NCBI GenBank assembly: GCA_965661085.1
Contig: CBFIDA010000004.1
Coordinates: forward strand, 30,264-94,263
Source: CBFIDA01 sp965661085
GTDB taxonomy: Bacteria > Pseudomonadota > Gammaproteobacteria > Comchoanobacterales > Comchoanobacteraceae
Length of the DNA: 64,000 bases
Direction of reading: 5' to 3'
The position numbers and the translations under genes were made by a program. Every line of letters begins with the position of its first letter. Within the stretch, counting starts at the first letter, position 1. Shown in pieces: positions 35,924 through 45,259 of this stretch. The notes beneath the pieces were generated by a model that was given only the letters and a program-made list of their open reading frames with translations, was not told the origin of the DNA and ran no database searches.

Positions 35924-37678
35924 TCAGGTCAATTCAGTAAGCAATGTATTCAAATGCGCTTTTCTTTTGAGCATGTTTTGTAAATTTAATTTGGTTTCTT
36001 CGGTCATTGAGATCGATTTATGTTTGGCTAAAAGCTGATCAATACGATGTTCAATCCACCGCAGCTCAGATTTTTTCATCAAAAGATGCAAGGTTTGCTC
36101 TGCGTTTTCAGATGATATGAAAAGATCCTGATGCGCCAGGGATTGAATGTTCTCATGGTAGGGCCCTTGCTTGCTTGCCTCTATCAAAGCTGCACTGGTG
36201 CTGCAGCCAAATGAAGCCACCAATTCTAGCATGTGATCCATTATTTTGCAAAGCAAAAAGTCTTGTTGTCGGAGGGCCTCTGGCACGTTTTCAGGTGTAC
36301 AAAGTTTTGGATAATGCGTCATGATTTTGACAGCCATTTCAAAAGGTGTCGTTGAGACCACAGATTTCTTGCGGTCATAAGATTTTGGCTGTGGTGCTTG
36401 TGTTTCTTCTAGGGTTAATTCTAATTTTTTTTCTAGGCTTTGCTTCATCAATTGTTTGAGTACAGAGTTTTGCATGGTATCGATCCATGTCATGGCTTGT
36501 TTGCCAAAGATGGCTTTTTTAGACATCGTATCTGTTGGGTATTGTTGGTGAAGTGCATGAAAAAAGAAAGTGCATAAGTCCATGCCGTCGGCAAAGCGTT
36601 CTTTAAATGCGGTTTTGCCAAATTTTTGAATATAGGAGTCAGGGTCTTCTTGGTCTGGCATGAAAACAAATTTCAATTCAATGCCATCTGTAAGAAGGGG
36701 CAGTGCTTGTGTCAATGCTTTCCACGCCGCACGTTGACCTGCTTGATCTCCATCAAAGCAGAAAGCAATTTTTTGAGTGTATTTCAGCATGTGTTTGAAA
36801 TGTTGTGTTGAGATTGCTGTGCCAAGCGTTGCCACAGCATTGAGGATGCCATGTTCAGCGAGCATCAGCACATCCATGTACCCTTCAACGACCATTAAGA
36901 AATCAAAGCGGTGTTTGCGAGCATGATGCAGGCCGTATAAAATGTGACTTTTGTGGAAAGTCATTGATTCTTTAGAGTTGAGATATTTGGGTTGAGCGTC
37001 GCCAAGTGCTCGGCCGCCAAAACCAACAACATGACCTTTCGGGTCATGAATGGGAAAAATGATCCTGTTTCTGAAATAACACAATGGATTTTTAGTTGTC
37101 GCTTGGCCATGTACAAGGCCAACGGTTTTGGCGGTGGCCAATGCCGTGCTTGAGAAAAATTGTTGCGGAAAACAGGAGGGTGCATAGCCAATTGAAAATG
37201 CTTCCATGATGTGATCGCTCAGCCCTCTCTTCTTCATGTAAGTGATAGAAGCCATGTTTTGTTTAAGTTGCTGAATAAAAAATTCAGATGCTTGCGCCAG
37301 TAGTGGTTTGGCCAGCGCATTGAATTGCGCAGATGGATCATGCTGATCTTGTTGTTTTGGCATTTGCAGATTTGCACGTCTTGCAAGTGCCGCAATGGTT
37401 TCTGGAAAAGTTGTGCGCTCAATATGCATCATGAGATTGATGATGTTACCGTTGGCACCGCATCCGTAGCAGTGATAATATTGCTTATCTTGGTGGATGT
37501 GAAAGGAGGGTGTTTTTTCGTTATGAAAAGGACATAGTGCTTTGTACCGCTTGGAGGCTGCTTTTTTTAGGCTGAGTTTCTCGGTTGCATAGGCAACAAT
37601 GTCCGAGCTCTCAAGAAGTTTTTGTATGAAGTCTTGAGGAATGAGTCCACCACCATTGGTGCCATTTTGATCATTCAT
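35924..37678 (-). CDS. dnaG: DNA primase
   Basis: Synthesises RNA primers at the replication fork together with DnaB helicase. 584 residues. Zinc-binding domain: Cys49, His52, Cys70, Cys73 in CPFHNEKTPSF...YYHCYGCG. TOPRIM core: VVEGYMDVLML (catalytic Glu near 265) and CFDGDQAGQRAA (acidic DxD-like metal site near 310). The C-terminal helicase-binding domain (about 440-584) is the least conserved. ATG 37678 overlaps the yqeY stop by 4 bases (ATGA). Ten bases separate it from rpoD, confirming the macromolecular-synthesis operon. Confidence 0.97.
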   Translation of the reverse strand: MNDQNGTNGGGLIPQDFIQKLLESSDIVAYATEKLSLKKAASKRYKALCPFHNEKTPSFHIHQDKQYYHCYGCGANGNIINLMMHIERTTFPETIAALARRANLQMPKQQDQHDPSAQFNALAKPLLAQASEFFIQQLKQNMASITYMKKRGLSDHIMEAFSIGYAPSCFPQQFFSSTALATAKTVGLVHGQATTKNPLCYFRNRIIFPIHDPKGHVVGFGGRALGDAQPKYLNSKESMTFHKSHILYGLHHARKHRFDFLMVVEGYMDVLMLAEHGILNAVATLGTAISTQHFKHMLKYTQKIAFCFDGDQAGQRAAWKALTQALPLLTDGIELKFVFMPDQEDPDSYIQKFGKTAFKERFADGMDLCTFFFHALHQQYPTDTMSKKAIFGKQAMTWIDTMQNSVLKQLMKQSLEKKLELTLEETQAPQPKSYDRKKSVVSTTPFEMAVKIMTHYPKLCTPENVPEALRQQDFLLCKIMDHMLELVASFGCSTSAALIEASKQGPYHENIQSLAHQDLFISSENAEQTLHLLMKKSELRWIEHRIDQLLAKHKSISMTEETKLNLQNMLKRKAHLNTLLTELT

Positions 37679-38127
37679 GCACGGTTCGAATCAAGACTAG
37701 ATCGAAGCATTTTGGTGGCCATGCCCATATCAGTATGCTCAGGCAAAAGGGCCTTCATCCCTTGAACCAACTGACCAAATGGCAAATCGTTGGCATCTTC
37801 AAGCTCAGATAAGTAAGTTTCAATGATGGCAAGAATTGCTTCTTCGCTGGGTGCTTCAGGTAGGTAGGCCTGCAAGATGGCAATTTGATCTTTTTCAAGT
37901 TGAGCCTGCTCAGATCGGCCGGCTTTCTGATAATCTGCAATGGTTTCTTCGGATTGTTTGATCTGTTTTTGGATCAATTTGATCATAACCTGATCGGTGT
38001 TGTCCTGTTGTGTTTGTATCTTTTGATTTTTTGCCGTGTTCAGTATCAACCGCAGAGCAGAAAGCTTTGTTTTATCTTTCTCCTTCATGGCCAAAATCAT
38101 ATCTGAGTGAATGTGGTCATATAGCAT
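37675..38127 (-). CDS. yqeY: GatB/YqeY-domain protein
   Basis: A 150-residue protein of the YqeY family, made of two helical parts related to the tRNA-binding tail of the GatB amidotransferase subunit. Recognisable are MILAMKEKDKTKLSALRLIL at the start and LPEAPSEEAILAIIETYL in the middle. Role unproven; tRNA-related function is suggested by the fold. In many bacteria it sits between rpsU and dnaG exactly as here. The ATGA overlap with dnaG suggests coupled translation. Confidence 0.92.
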   Translation of the reverse strand: MLYDHIHSDMILAMKEKDKTKLSALRLILNTAKNQKIQTQQDNTDQVMIKLIQKQIKQSEETIADYQKAGRSEQAQLEKDQIAILQAYLPEAPSEEAILAIIETYLSELEDANDLPFGQLVQGMKALLPEHTDMGMATKMLRSSLDSNRA

Positions 38128-38150
38128 GGATGCAGCGCCTTATGAATGCA

Positions 38151-38390
38151 TTAAGTGCGTCGTCTTTTCTTTTTGCGTGAGGTGCGCATGAGGCTCATGG
38201 CTTCTCTCATGCTCTTTTTGATGGTGCGTCTGCGTGCAGCAGCTGCAGCTTTGCGAAGCTTATCGCACCTTTTTTCATGGTACCGATCTTCTTTCGCCTT
38301 GCGAAGGGAGCCGTCTTTCTCCATTTTCCTTTTTAGTTTTCGCAGTGCAGACGATAAGTCTTTAAATTTATCTACCGAAACTGATGGCAT
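38151..38390 (-). CDS. rpsU: 30S ribosomal protein S21
   Basis: Small basic ribosomal protein that assists translation initiation. From ATG 38390 it reads MPSVSVDKFKDLSSALRKLK, 79 residues, matching S21 at its N terminus; an in-frame upstream ATG at 38414 adds eight unsupported residues. AGAGG at 38398-38402 is the ribosome site. The tail is almost entirely Arg, Lys and Ala. First gene of the operon with yqeY, dnaG and rpoD. Confidence 0.93.
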   Translation of the reverse strand: MPSVSVDKFKDLSSALRKLKRKMEKDGSLRKAKEDRYHEKRCDKLRKAAAAARRRTIKKSMREAMSLMRTSRKKKRRRT

Positions 38391-38442
38391 GCATAATCCT
38401 CTTTGATTTAACAACGCTAGGCGTTTGACAATAAGATCCGTA

Positions 38443-38470
38443 ATTATATCACAGCCTAACCTTGGTTCAA
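38443..38470 (-). promoter_or_regulatory. Promoter of the rpsU-yqeY-dnaG-rpoD operon
   Basis: On the minus strand a perfect TATAAT (38443-38448) is preceded, at 16 bases, by TTGAAC (38465-38470). Transcription would begin near 38436, about 45 bases before the rpsU ATG. Assigned from hexamers and position. Confidence 0.55.
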
Positions 38471-38558
38471 GTGTTAAATTTTTTTTTTATAAGTTGCTGC
38501 GATTATTAAAAAAATATGGTTGCCCCAGTGTTTATGTTTTTTTCTTGACCTGAGTCGG

Positions 38559-38592
38559 TTGACAACATGCAGGTAGTGGAATATGTTGTGGT
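38559..38592 (+). promoter_or_regulatory. Promoter of nrdAB with possible NrdR box
   Basis: TTGACA (38559-38564), 17 bases, TATGTT (38582-38587), about 50 bases before the nrdA ATG. The sequence GTGGAATATGTTGTGG overlapping the -10 resembles an NrdR box (consensus core ATATnTTGTG). Only one box is clear, while NrdR sites usually come in pairs, so the regulator assignment is weak. Confidence 0.45.
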
Positions 38593-38637
38593 TATAGAGT
38601 TCACCAAACACGACATGTTGTGCTAAGGAGGCATTGT

Positions 38638-41466
38638 ATGACGATAGAAACCTTGACCGAAGCGCCGCTTCATCAAGCCACTGAAACCAATACCAGTGTT
38701 CAGTCCAGTTTTTGGGCATCGCTGGATGTACCTCTTGATGGTCTGAAGGTCCGGAAACGCAACGATGAAGTCGTTGACTTCAAACCCATCAAGATAGCCA
38801 ATGCGATTTTGGCAGCATTCAAAAATGAATTTGAAGGTGCCGAAAAGTCATCGCGTTTTCAAGAAATCATTGCACAACTCACCATCACGATCACCAATAC
38901 TTTTAAACGGCGGTGGCCTGCTGGTGGCGTGGTCCACCTTGAAGCAATTCAAGATCAGGTCGAAGTTGCCTTGATGCGATCCAATTATCCAAACATTGCC
39001 AAAGAGTACATTCTCCACCGTGCCATGAAAGCGGCAAAGCGTGTGGATCAAAATAAAGACATTGTGCACATCAAAAAACAAGATGGTCATTTGATTCATG
39101 TTTCTAAAGACAGCATTGCTTCTTTGGTCTCATTTGCGTCCGATGATCTAAAAGATATTGATGCCCATCAATTGGCCGAACAAGCCTTTTGTGATTTGTA
39201 CGAGGGCGCATCGCAGCAGGAATTGAACAAAGCATTAACATTGTCAGCACGTTCTAAAATCGAACAAAATACCGATTACTCACAACTCGCAGCCCGTTTG
39301 TTGCGTCTTGAGTTGATGGTTGAGGTCACCGAAGCTTGTGGCATTGCTTTTGATATGTATGAAAAACAAACTCACGATGCCGCATACCGCGAGGCTTTTG
39401 CTGCTTTTCTTGGGCGAGGTGTTGAGATAGACATCATTGACCCAGCCATGCTCCAGTTTGACCTGGAGCGCCTGGCCAATCATATGAGGCCTGAGCGAGA
39501 CCTCCAATTTTCTTATCTTGGCCTCCAGACGCTGTATGATCGGTATTTTATCCATCATCGAGGTACACGTATTGAGCTGCCACAGGTTTTCTTCATGCGG
39601 GTGGCCATGGGCTTGGCACTCCAAGAAAAAGATAAAAATCAGGCGGCCATCGATTTCTACGACAAGCTTTCGACCTTTGAGTTCATGTCTTCGACACCGA
39701 CACTTTTTAACTCAGGGACAACCCATTCGCAACTTTCAAGCTGCTTTCTCACCACCATCCCAGACAGTTTGAAAGGGATCTACAAGTCCATGTCAGACAA
39801 TGCTTTGCTCTCAAAGTTTGCAGGTGGATTGGGCAACGATTGGACACCGGTGCGTGGCTTGGGCTCTCACATCAAAGGCACCAACGGTCAGTCTCAAGGC
39901 ATTGTGCCTTTCCTTTTCGCATTCAATGCTTCAGCCGGGGCTGTCAATCAGGGGGGTAAACGCAAAGGGGCAGTGGTGGCTTATCTTGAGTCATGGCATA
40001 TTGACATCTTTGAATTCCTTGACCTTCGGAAAAACACAGGCGATGAGAGGCGTCGTACGCATGACATGCATACGGCCAATTGGATCCCTGATTTGTTCAT
40101 GCAGCGTGTCATGGAAAACGGTGATTGGACTTTGTTCTCTCCAGACGAAGCATCGTCCTTACACGATTTGTACGGCGATGCGTTCAAGACAGAGTATCAA
40201 AGATACGAGAAAATGGCTGAACGCGGCGAAATTCGGAGCAGGAAGATCAAAGCCACAGTATTGTGGCGAAAAATGTTAAGCATGGTTTTTGAAACAGGCC
40301 ACCCTTGGCTGGTGTATAAGGATCCATGCAACATTCGAAGTCCACAGCAACATGTTGGTGTGGTCCACAGCTCAAACCTTTGTACTGAAATCACTCTCAA
40401 TACGTCACATGATGAGGTTGCTGTGTGCAACTTAGGCAGCATCAACCTACCAGCACACATTGAAAATGGGGCTTTGAACGTTGAGCGCTTGTACCAGACA
40501 GTTGAAGTGGCCATTCGAATGCTTGATAATGTCATTGACATCAATTATTACGCCATTGATGAAGCGAAAAACGCAAATGCCAAACACCGTCCCATAGGTC
40601 TGGGCATCATGGGTTTCCAAGATGCATTGTTCAAAATGGGTCTATGCTACGCCTCAGATGAAGCTGTGAATTTTGCAGACACAAGCATGGAACACATCAG
40701 CTACGCAGCGATACGTGCATCCAACGCATTGGCAAAGACTCGTGGCGCTTATGCTTCCTTTAAGGGATCCTTGTGGGATCAAGGCATCTTGCCGATTGAT
40801 TCAGTAAAGATGCTTTCAGAGCAGCGTGGAGCGCACTTCAAACAAGATGCCAGTAGCACACTCGATTGGGCGTCTCTGAGGGCAGACGTTCAGAAGCATG
40901 GCATGCGAAATTCTAATGTGTTGGCCATTGCACCCACTGCGACGATTTCAAACATCTGTGGGGTATCACAATCGATCGAGCCAACGTATCAGAACCTGTT
41001 TGTGAAATCGAACATGTCTGGTGAATTTACAGTGGTCAACCAGTACTTGGTGTCGGATTTGAAAGCACTGGATCTATGGGATGAAATCATGATCAACGAC
41101 CTGAAATACTATGATGGTAGCATACAATTGATTGATCGAATTCCACCAGCACTTAAATTGAAATATCGAACGGCCTTTGAAATACCGATTCAGTATATTG
41201 TGCAGTCTGCATCACGACGTCAGAAGTGGATAGACCAAGCGCAGTCGTTGAATCTGTATTTGGCCGAACCATCGGGTAAAAAGCTGGATCAGCTCTATAA
41301 ACAAACTTGGATGTACGGCTTGAAAAGCACTTACTATTTACGAACCATGGGCGCAACAAGTGTTGAAAAATCAACGGTTGAGGGCTCAAAGCTTAACGCA
41401 GTACAACAACCTCAAAAACCTGCAGTCTGTAACATCAATGATCCAGATTGTGAAGCATGTCAATAA
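38638..41466 (+). CDS. nrdA: Ribonucleotide reductase class Ia, alpha subunit
   Basis: Catalytic subunit reducing ribonucleoside diphosphates. ATG 38638 follows AAGGAGG by 6 bases; an earlier in-frame ATG adds six residues without support. 942 residues, longer than E. coli (761), because an ATP-cone domain (about 38-135) is followed by a second cone-like segment (about 142-230), as in Pseudomonas-type enzymes. Catalytic parts: TPTLFNSGTTHSQLSSCFL, HSSNLCTEI, AVCNLGSIN, and NSNVLAIAPTATISNICG. The redox tail ends in Cys-x-x-Cys (PDCEACQ), preceded by another Cys. The 13-base gap to nrdB holds GGAGGAG. Confidence 0.97.
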   Translation: MTIETLTEAPLHQATETNTSVQSSFWASLDVPLDGLKVRKRNDEVVDFKPIKIANAILAAFKNEFEGAEKSSRFQEIIAQLTITITNTFKRRWPAGGVVHLEAIQDQVEVALMRSNYPNIAKEYILHRAMKAAKRVDQNKDIVHIKKQDGHLIHVSKDSIASLVSFASDDLKDIDAHQLAEQAFCDLYEGASQQELNKALTLSARSKIEQNTDYSQLAARLLRLELMVEVTEACGIAFDMYEKQTHDAAYREAFAAFLGRGVEIDIIDPAMLQFDLERLANHMRPERDLQFSYLGLQTLYDRYFIHHRGTRIELPQVFFMRVAMGLALQEKDKNQAAIDFYDKLSTFEFMSSTPTLFNSGTTHSQLSSCFLTTIPDSLKGIYKSMSDNALLSKFAGGLGNDWTPVRGLGSHIKGTNGQSQGIVPFLFAFNASAGAVNQGGKRKGAVVAYLESWHIDIFEFLDLRKNTGDERRRTHDMHTANWIPDLFMQRVMENGDWTLFSPDEASSLHDLYGDAFKTEYQRYEKMAERGEIRSRKIKATVLWRKMLSMVFETGHPWLVYKDPCNIRSPQQHVGVVHSSNLCTEITLNTSHDEVAVCNLGSINLPAHIENGALNVERLYQTVEVAIRMLDNVIDINYYAIDEAKNANAKHRPIGLGIMGFQDALFKMGLCYASDEAVNFADTSMEHISYAAIRASNALAKTRGAYASFKGSLWDQGILPIDSVKMLSEQRGAHFKQDASSTLDWASLRADVQKHGMRNSNVLAIAPTATISNICGVSQSIEPTYQNLFVKSNMSGEFTVVNQYLVSDLKALDLWDEIMINDLKYYDGSIQLIDRIPPALKLKYRTAFEIPIQYIVQSASRRQKWIDQAQSLNLYLAEPSGKKLDQLYKQTWMYGLKSTYYLRTMGATSVEKSTVEGSKLNAVQQPQKPAVCNINDPDCEACQ

Positions 41467-41479
41467 CGGAGGAGTAACC

Positions 41480-42574
41480 ATGACATCAGATACACGACAA
41501 ACCAACACCGGTCTCGGTGATCTTGAAATGGGTGCCGGACGCATCAAAGTGTCCGATAAAAAAATGATCAACTGCAAAGCAGATTTGAACCAGTTGGTCC
41601 CTTTCAAATACAAATGGGCCTGGGACAAATATCTGCAAGGTTGTGCCAACCATTGGATGCCAACTGAGATTCCAATGGACCGAGATGTGGCCATGTGGAA
41701 AGATCCTGAAGCATTATCAGAAGAAGAGCGCACCATTCTGAAGCGATCACTGGGCTTTTTTGCCACGGCAGATTCCTTGGTTGCAAACAACTTGGTATTG
41801 GCGATCTATCGTCACATCACCAACCCTGAGTGCAGGCAGTACTTGCTGCGTCAGGCCTTTGAAGAGGCTTTGCACACCCATTCATACCAGCACATCATTC
41901 AGAGTTTGGGGATGGATGAAGCTGAGCTGTTCAACATGTACCGTGAAATCCCATCAATTGCGACCAAAGCAGAATGGGCGCTGAGTTACATTGAAAGCTT
42001 GGCCGATCCCGAATTTCACACTGGCACCCATGAAGATGATCAACGTCTTTTGCGTAACTTGATTGCTTTTTACGTTGTGTTTGAGGGCATTTTCTTTTAC
42101 GTAGGGTTTGTGCAGCTGTTGTCTTTTGGGCGCCGCAACAAAATGGCCGCAACCTCTGAGCAAATCCAATACATTCTCAGAGATGAGTCCATGCATTTGA
42201 ATTTTGGCATCGATGTCATCAATCAAATCAAAGCAGAAAATCCTGATTTGTGGGGCACAGAATTTCAGCAAGAAATTCGTGAAATGATCTTGAAAGGGAT
42301 GCAGCTTGAGTATCAATACGCTGTGGACACCTTGCAGCAAGGCGTATTGGGCTTGAATGTTGGTATGTTTGAACAATATTTGCACTACATTGCCAATCGA
42401 CGTCTGGTTCAAATTGGTCTTGAGGAAGAGTTCCCAGGCACCAAAAATCCATTCCCTTGGATGAGTGAAATCATTGACCTGAAAAAGGAAAAGAACTTCT
42501 TTGAAACCCGTGTCACCGAGTATCAAACTGGTGGTGCCCTAGACTGGGAAGAAGGCGAGGACAACAGCTGGTAA
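41480..42574 (+). CDS. nrdB: Ribonucleotide reductase class Ia, beta subunit
   Basis: Di-iron radical subunit that provides the tyrosyl radical to NrdA, so the pair needs oxygen for activation. Start ATG 41480 with GGAGGAG at 41468-41474; 364 residues. Iron ligands and radical site are in FATADSLVANN, RQAFEEALHTHSYQHII (Tyr of HSYQH is the radical position) and the later RDESMHLNFG motif. The C-terminal tail that docks to NrdA ends GEDNSW. A terminator follows. Confidence 0.96.
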   Translation: MTSDTRQTNTGLGDLEMGAGRIKVSDKKMINCKADLNQLVPFKYKWAWDKYLQGCANHWMPTEIPMDRDVAMWKDPEALSEEERTILKRSLGFFATADSLVANNLVLAIYRHITNPECRQYLLRQAFEEALHTHSYQHIIQSLGMDEAELFNMYREIPSIATKAEWALSYIESLADPEFHTGTHEDDQRLLRNLIAFYVVFEGIFFYVGFVQLLSFGRRNKMAATSEQIQYILRDESMHLNFGIDVINQIKAENPDLWGTEFQQEIREMILKGMQLEYQYAVDTLQQGVLGLNVGMFEQYLHYIANRRLVQIGLEEEFPGTKNPFPWMSEIIDLKKEKNFFETRVTEYQTGGALDWEEGEDNSW

Positions 42575-42599
42575 GGCATCTGCCTTGCGTGAAACCAAA

Positions 42600-42638
42600 G
42601 GGTCAACACCATTTTAATGCTGTGTTGGCCCTTTTTTT
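42600..42638 (+). terminator. Intrinsic terminator after nrdB
   Basis: GGGTCAACAC (42600-42609) pairs with GTGTTGGCCC (42622-42631), nine of ten positions plus one G-T, followed by seven T. Rho-independent terminator 26 bases after the nrdB stop. Confidence 0.85.
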
Positions 42639-42653
42639 ATGACCATCATTGTG

Positions 42654-43910
42654 TCACGCATGTTTTTTCCAGCGTGACATCCAGTCCCCGATGGTTGTGC
42701 CTTGCACAAGGATGGAAAACAAGACCACAGAAAATGTCATGGCCAAAATAAAGTTTTGATAGGCATATTGCCTGGGTATGCTCAGCGCCAAAGCCAAAGC
42801 AAGGCCGCCTCTCAGACCACCCCAGATTAAGATTTTAGAAATGTTTTTGGGTTGTTTTTTAAAATGGTGAATGCAAGCCATGGGCAGTATCACCGATGCA
42901 GACCGCACCATCAAAGCCAACACAATGGCCATGGGCATGGCATACAATAAGATGGCATCCCATTGAATGATCATCATTTCAAAACCTACAAGAAAAAATA
43001 AAACAATGTTCAGCAATTCGTCAAGCAGCGTCCAAAATAGGTAAAGCGTGCGATGCGCCTTTTCTGGGCAGTGGTGTGCGATGTATATGCCCGACGCAAC
43101 CATGGCCAAAGGTCCAGACACATCAAGCCATTGACTGAAAGCATAGCCCCCTGTGACAACACCAACAGTCAGTAAAGTTGGCAAGGTGGGATTATGTACG
43201 CTTTTTCGAATGGCCGAGACACAGACGATCCCGAGGGAGATGCCATAACACAGACCTCCCAAACTTTGTTGAAAAAACAGGTGGACAATGTGTGGCATCG
43301 TTGTGTGGCTGCTGGTCAGAATGGCCTGATAAAGTGTCAAGAATGTGACAATGCCAACACCATCATTGAATAAACTTTCTCCAGCAAGCACTGTTTCAAT
43401 GCGTTTGGGCACTTGCATTTGTTTGAGTGTTGCAATCACAGCAATGGGATCTGTGGGTGAGATCAAGGCACCAAACAACAAACAAGGTGCTAAGGGTATG
43501 GGATGACTTGGTGCCAAGTGTCGCCATGCAATCAACGTATTGAGTGCGAAGTAGGTCAAGTAGCCCATCAACACAGTGGAAAGCAATGTGCCCGCAGTGG
43601 CCAGAGTGGAAACTTCGATTTTCACCTTTTTCAATGCATCAATGTCCATAGAAAGCGCGCCTGCGAACAATAGGAAACTCAGCAGACCATTCATCAGGAT
43701 GGCGTTGAAGTCAATGGCCGCAATGTTTTTGATCCATGATGCAGTAGAACCAGAACCAAAAATCTTTCCAATGCCAATCAACCCAAGAGATGTCAAAACG
43801 GCAGCCAACATCACACCGATCGTGGGTTGTAGTCTGGCAGTGCGATGGTTGAGATATGTGATAACAATGGCGATGCCTGTTAAGCAATATGCTTGTGTGA
43901 TGACGTGCAT
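42654..43910 (-). CDS. nhaP: NhaP-type Na+/H+ antiporter (CPA1 family)
   Basis: Inner-membrane cation:proton antiporter of 418 residues from ATG 43910, which has GGAG upstream; a much longer open frame upstream (to 44207) would overlap the divergent nhaA gene and shows no protein-like character. About 12 hydrophobic helices. The family motif GALISPTDPIAVIATLK with GESLFNDGVGIV (near 155-195) carries the acidic residues that bind cations. GGLRGGLALALALS in the C-terminal half is also a CPA1 hallmark. Converges on nrdB. Ion preference (Na, K, Li) cannot be read. Confidence 0.9.
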   Translation of the reverse strand: MHVITQAYCLTGIAIVITYLNHRTARLQPTIGVMLAAVLTSLGLIGIGKIFGSGSTASWIKNIAAIDFNAILMNGLLSFLLFAGALSMDIDALKKVKIEVSTLATAGTLLSTVLMGYLTYFALNTLIAWRHLAPSHPIPLAPCLLFGALISPTDPIAVIATLKQMQVPKRIETVLAGESLFNDGVGIVTFLTLYQAILTSSHTTMPHIVHLFFQQSLGGLCYGISLGIVCVSAIRKSVHNPTLPTLLTVGVVTGGYAFSQWLDVSGPLAMVASGIYIAHHCPEKAHRTLYLFWTLLDELLNIVLFFLVGFEMMIIQWDAILLYAMPMAIVLALMVRSASVILPMACIHHFKKQPKNISKILIWGGLRGGLALALALSIPRQYAYQNFILAMTFSVVLFSILVQGTTIGDWMSRWKKHA

Positions 43911-44106
43911 GTCAGCTCCATCCGAGAATAACGTGAGGGTCTTACATTGCAAACATAAACCATGACGCTTGAATGTCAAGCAGAGTTGGACAGTCACTGA
44001 AATCGACGACCACAAGGGCAAACCATCGTCAGATGGAACGATTTTGATCTTGCAATAAAAGCATCTCACAGTAAAATGATGACAGTGTGTTTCCCTTGAG
44101 CCTCTC

Positions 44107-45255
44107 ATGAAAAAAGCCCTGGCCGATTTTATCGCAACAGAATCCACTGGTGGCATTGTGCTTTTTGTGGCCGCCATATTGGCTCTGGTGTTCAGCAATT
44201 CATTCATGTGGCCCAGTTACCTTGAAGTCAAATTTTATCCCCTCGGGCTTCACATTGGTCAGTGGGCATGGCACAAGCCCTTGATACTATGGGTCAACGA
44301 GGGTCTGATGACCATCTTCTTTTTCTTGATCGGACTCGAAATTAAAAAAGAAATGATGGTGGGAGCGCTTAAAACCCGACAAAGCAGAATGTTGCCAGCT
44401 TTTGCAGCGATGGGTGGCGTTGTCATGCCTGCTGTGGTGTATTCAATCATAACGCAGGGAGGGCATGTGGCAGGATGGGCGATTCCAACCGCCACGGACA
44501 TCGCATTCAGTCTTGGTCTGCTTTCGTTATTTGGACGTCAAACACCACTTTCCTTGAAACTCTTCTTGATGGCAATTGCCATCTTTGATGACATTGCCGC
44601 CATTGCCATCATCGCAATGTTTTATACAAATCAATTGTCATTGACGGCTTTGGTTTGTGCGGCTGGGTTCTTGAGTTTGCTGGTGTTGTTTTCACGTCTA
44701 CGCCTATCCAAGCTGTGGCCTTATCTATGTGTTGGCATTGCGCTGTGGGTTGCTGTTGTGCATTCTGGTGTGCATGCCACGCTGGCAGGTTTTTTGGTGG
44801 CGGTCCTGATACCACTAGATGTAACCTGTCCTTCTAAGGGTCCAAGTCTGGAATCTCACCTACATGCATGGGTGGCTTTTGGTGTGCTGCCACTTTTTGC
44901 ATTTTTCAATTGTGGCATATCATTCGATGCAATCACTACAGCGCACCTTTACCATGCCGTGACGCTCGGTATTCTGTTGGGTTTGTGTGTTGGTAAGCCA
45001 CTTGGTATCATGGCTGCGGTATGGTTTGCCATGAAAATGAGATGGGCAACGATGCCTGACAAAACAAAATGGATGCACGTGCTGGCTGTTGCATGCCTGT
45101 GCGGTGTTGGTTTCACCATGAGCCTTTTCATTGGCGAGTTGGCCTTTGCCTCTGAACAAGCAGAAGCATGGATCAAAATAGGGGTCATGGCTGGCTCATT
45201 GCTCTCAGGAGTGATGGGGGCTTTAATATTACTGAAAACACAAAAGCAGGAGTGA
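44107..45255 (+). CDS. nhaA: Na+/H+ antiporter NhaA
   Basis: Electrogenic sodium/proton antiporter of 382 residues, 12 helices, that extrudes Na+ at alkaline pH. The two catalytic aspartates are adjacent in AIFDDIAAIAI (about 158-168), and the PTATDIAFSLG segment near 127-137 is the conserved helix-4 motif. The start has a weak ribosome site. It is divergent from nhaP, separated by 196 bases, so the two antiporters may share a regulatory region. Only 4 bases before the peroxiredoxin gene, whose ribosome site overlaps the nhaA end. Confidence 0.95.
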   Translation: MKKALADFIATESTGGIVLFVAAILALVFSNSFMWPSYLEVKFYPLGLHIGQWAWHKPLILWVNEGLMTIFFFLIGLEIKKEMMVGALKTRQSRMLPAFAAMGGVVMPAVVYSIITQGGHVAGWAIPTATDIAFSLGLLSLFGRQTPLSLKLFLMAIAIFDDIAAIAIIAMFYTNQLSLTALVCAAGFLSLLVLFSRLRLSKLWPYLCVGIALWVAVVHSGVHATLAGFLVAVLIPLDVTCPSKGPSLESHLHAWVAFGVLPLFAFFNCGISFDAITTAHLYHAVTLGILLGLCVGKPLGIMAAVWFAMKMRWATMPDKTKWMHVLAVACLCGVGFTMSLFIGELAFASEQAEAWIKIGVMAGSLLSGVMGALILLKTQKQE

Positions 45256-45259
45256 GAAG

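Noticed and set aside
37675..37700. GGTTCGAATC sequence resembling a tRNA T-loop
   Set aside because: It is the coding sequence for the yqeY C terminus; no acceptor or anticodon stem nearby.
41360..41479. Longer nrdB start inside nrdA
   Set aside because: The ATG at 41480 has GGAGGAG and matches the family N terminus; the extension is read from nrdA codons.
43911..44207. N-terminal extension of the NhaP frame
   Set aside because: It overlaps the divergent nhaA start, lacks membrane-protein character, and ATG 43910 has a good ribosome site.
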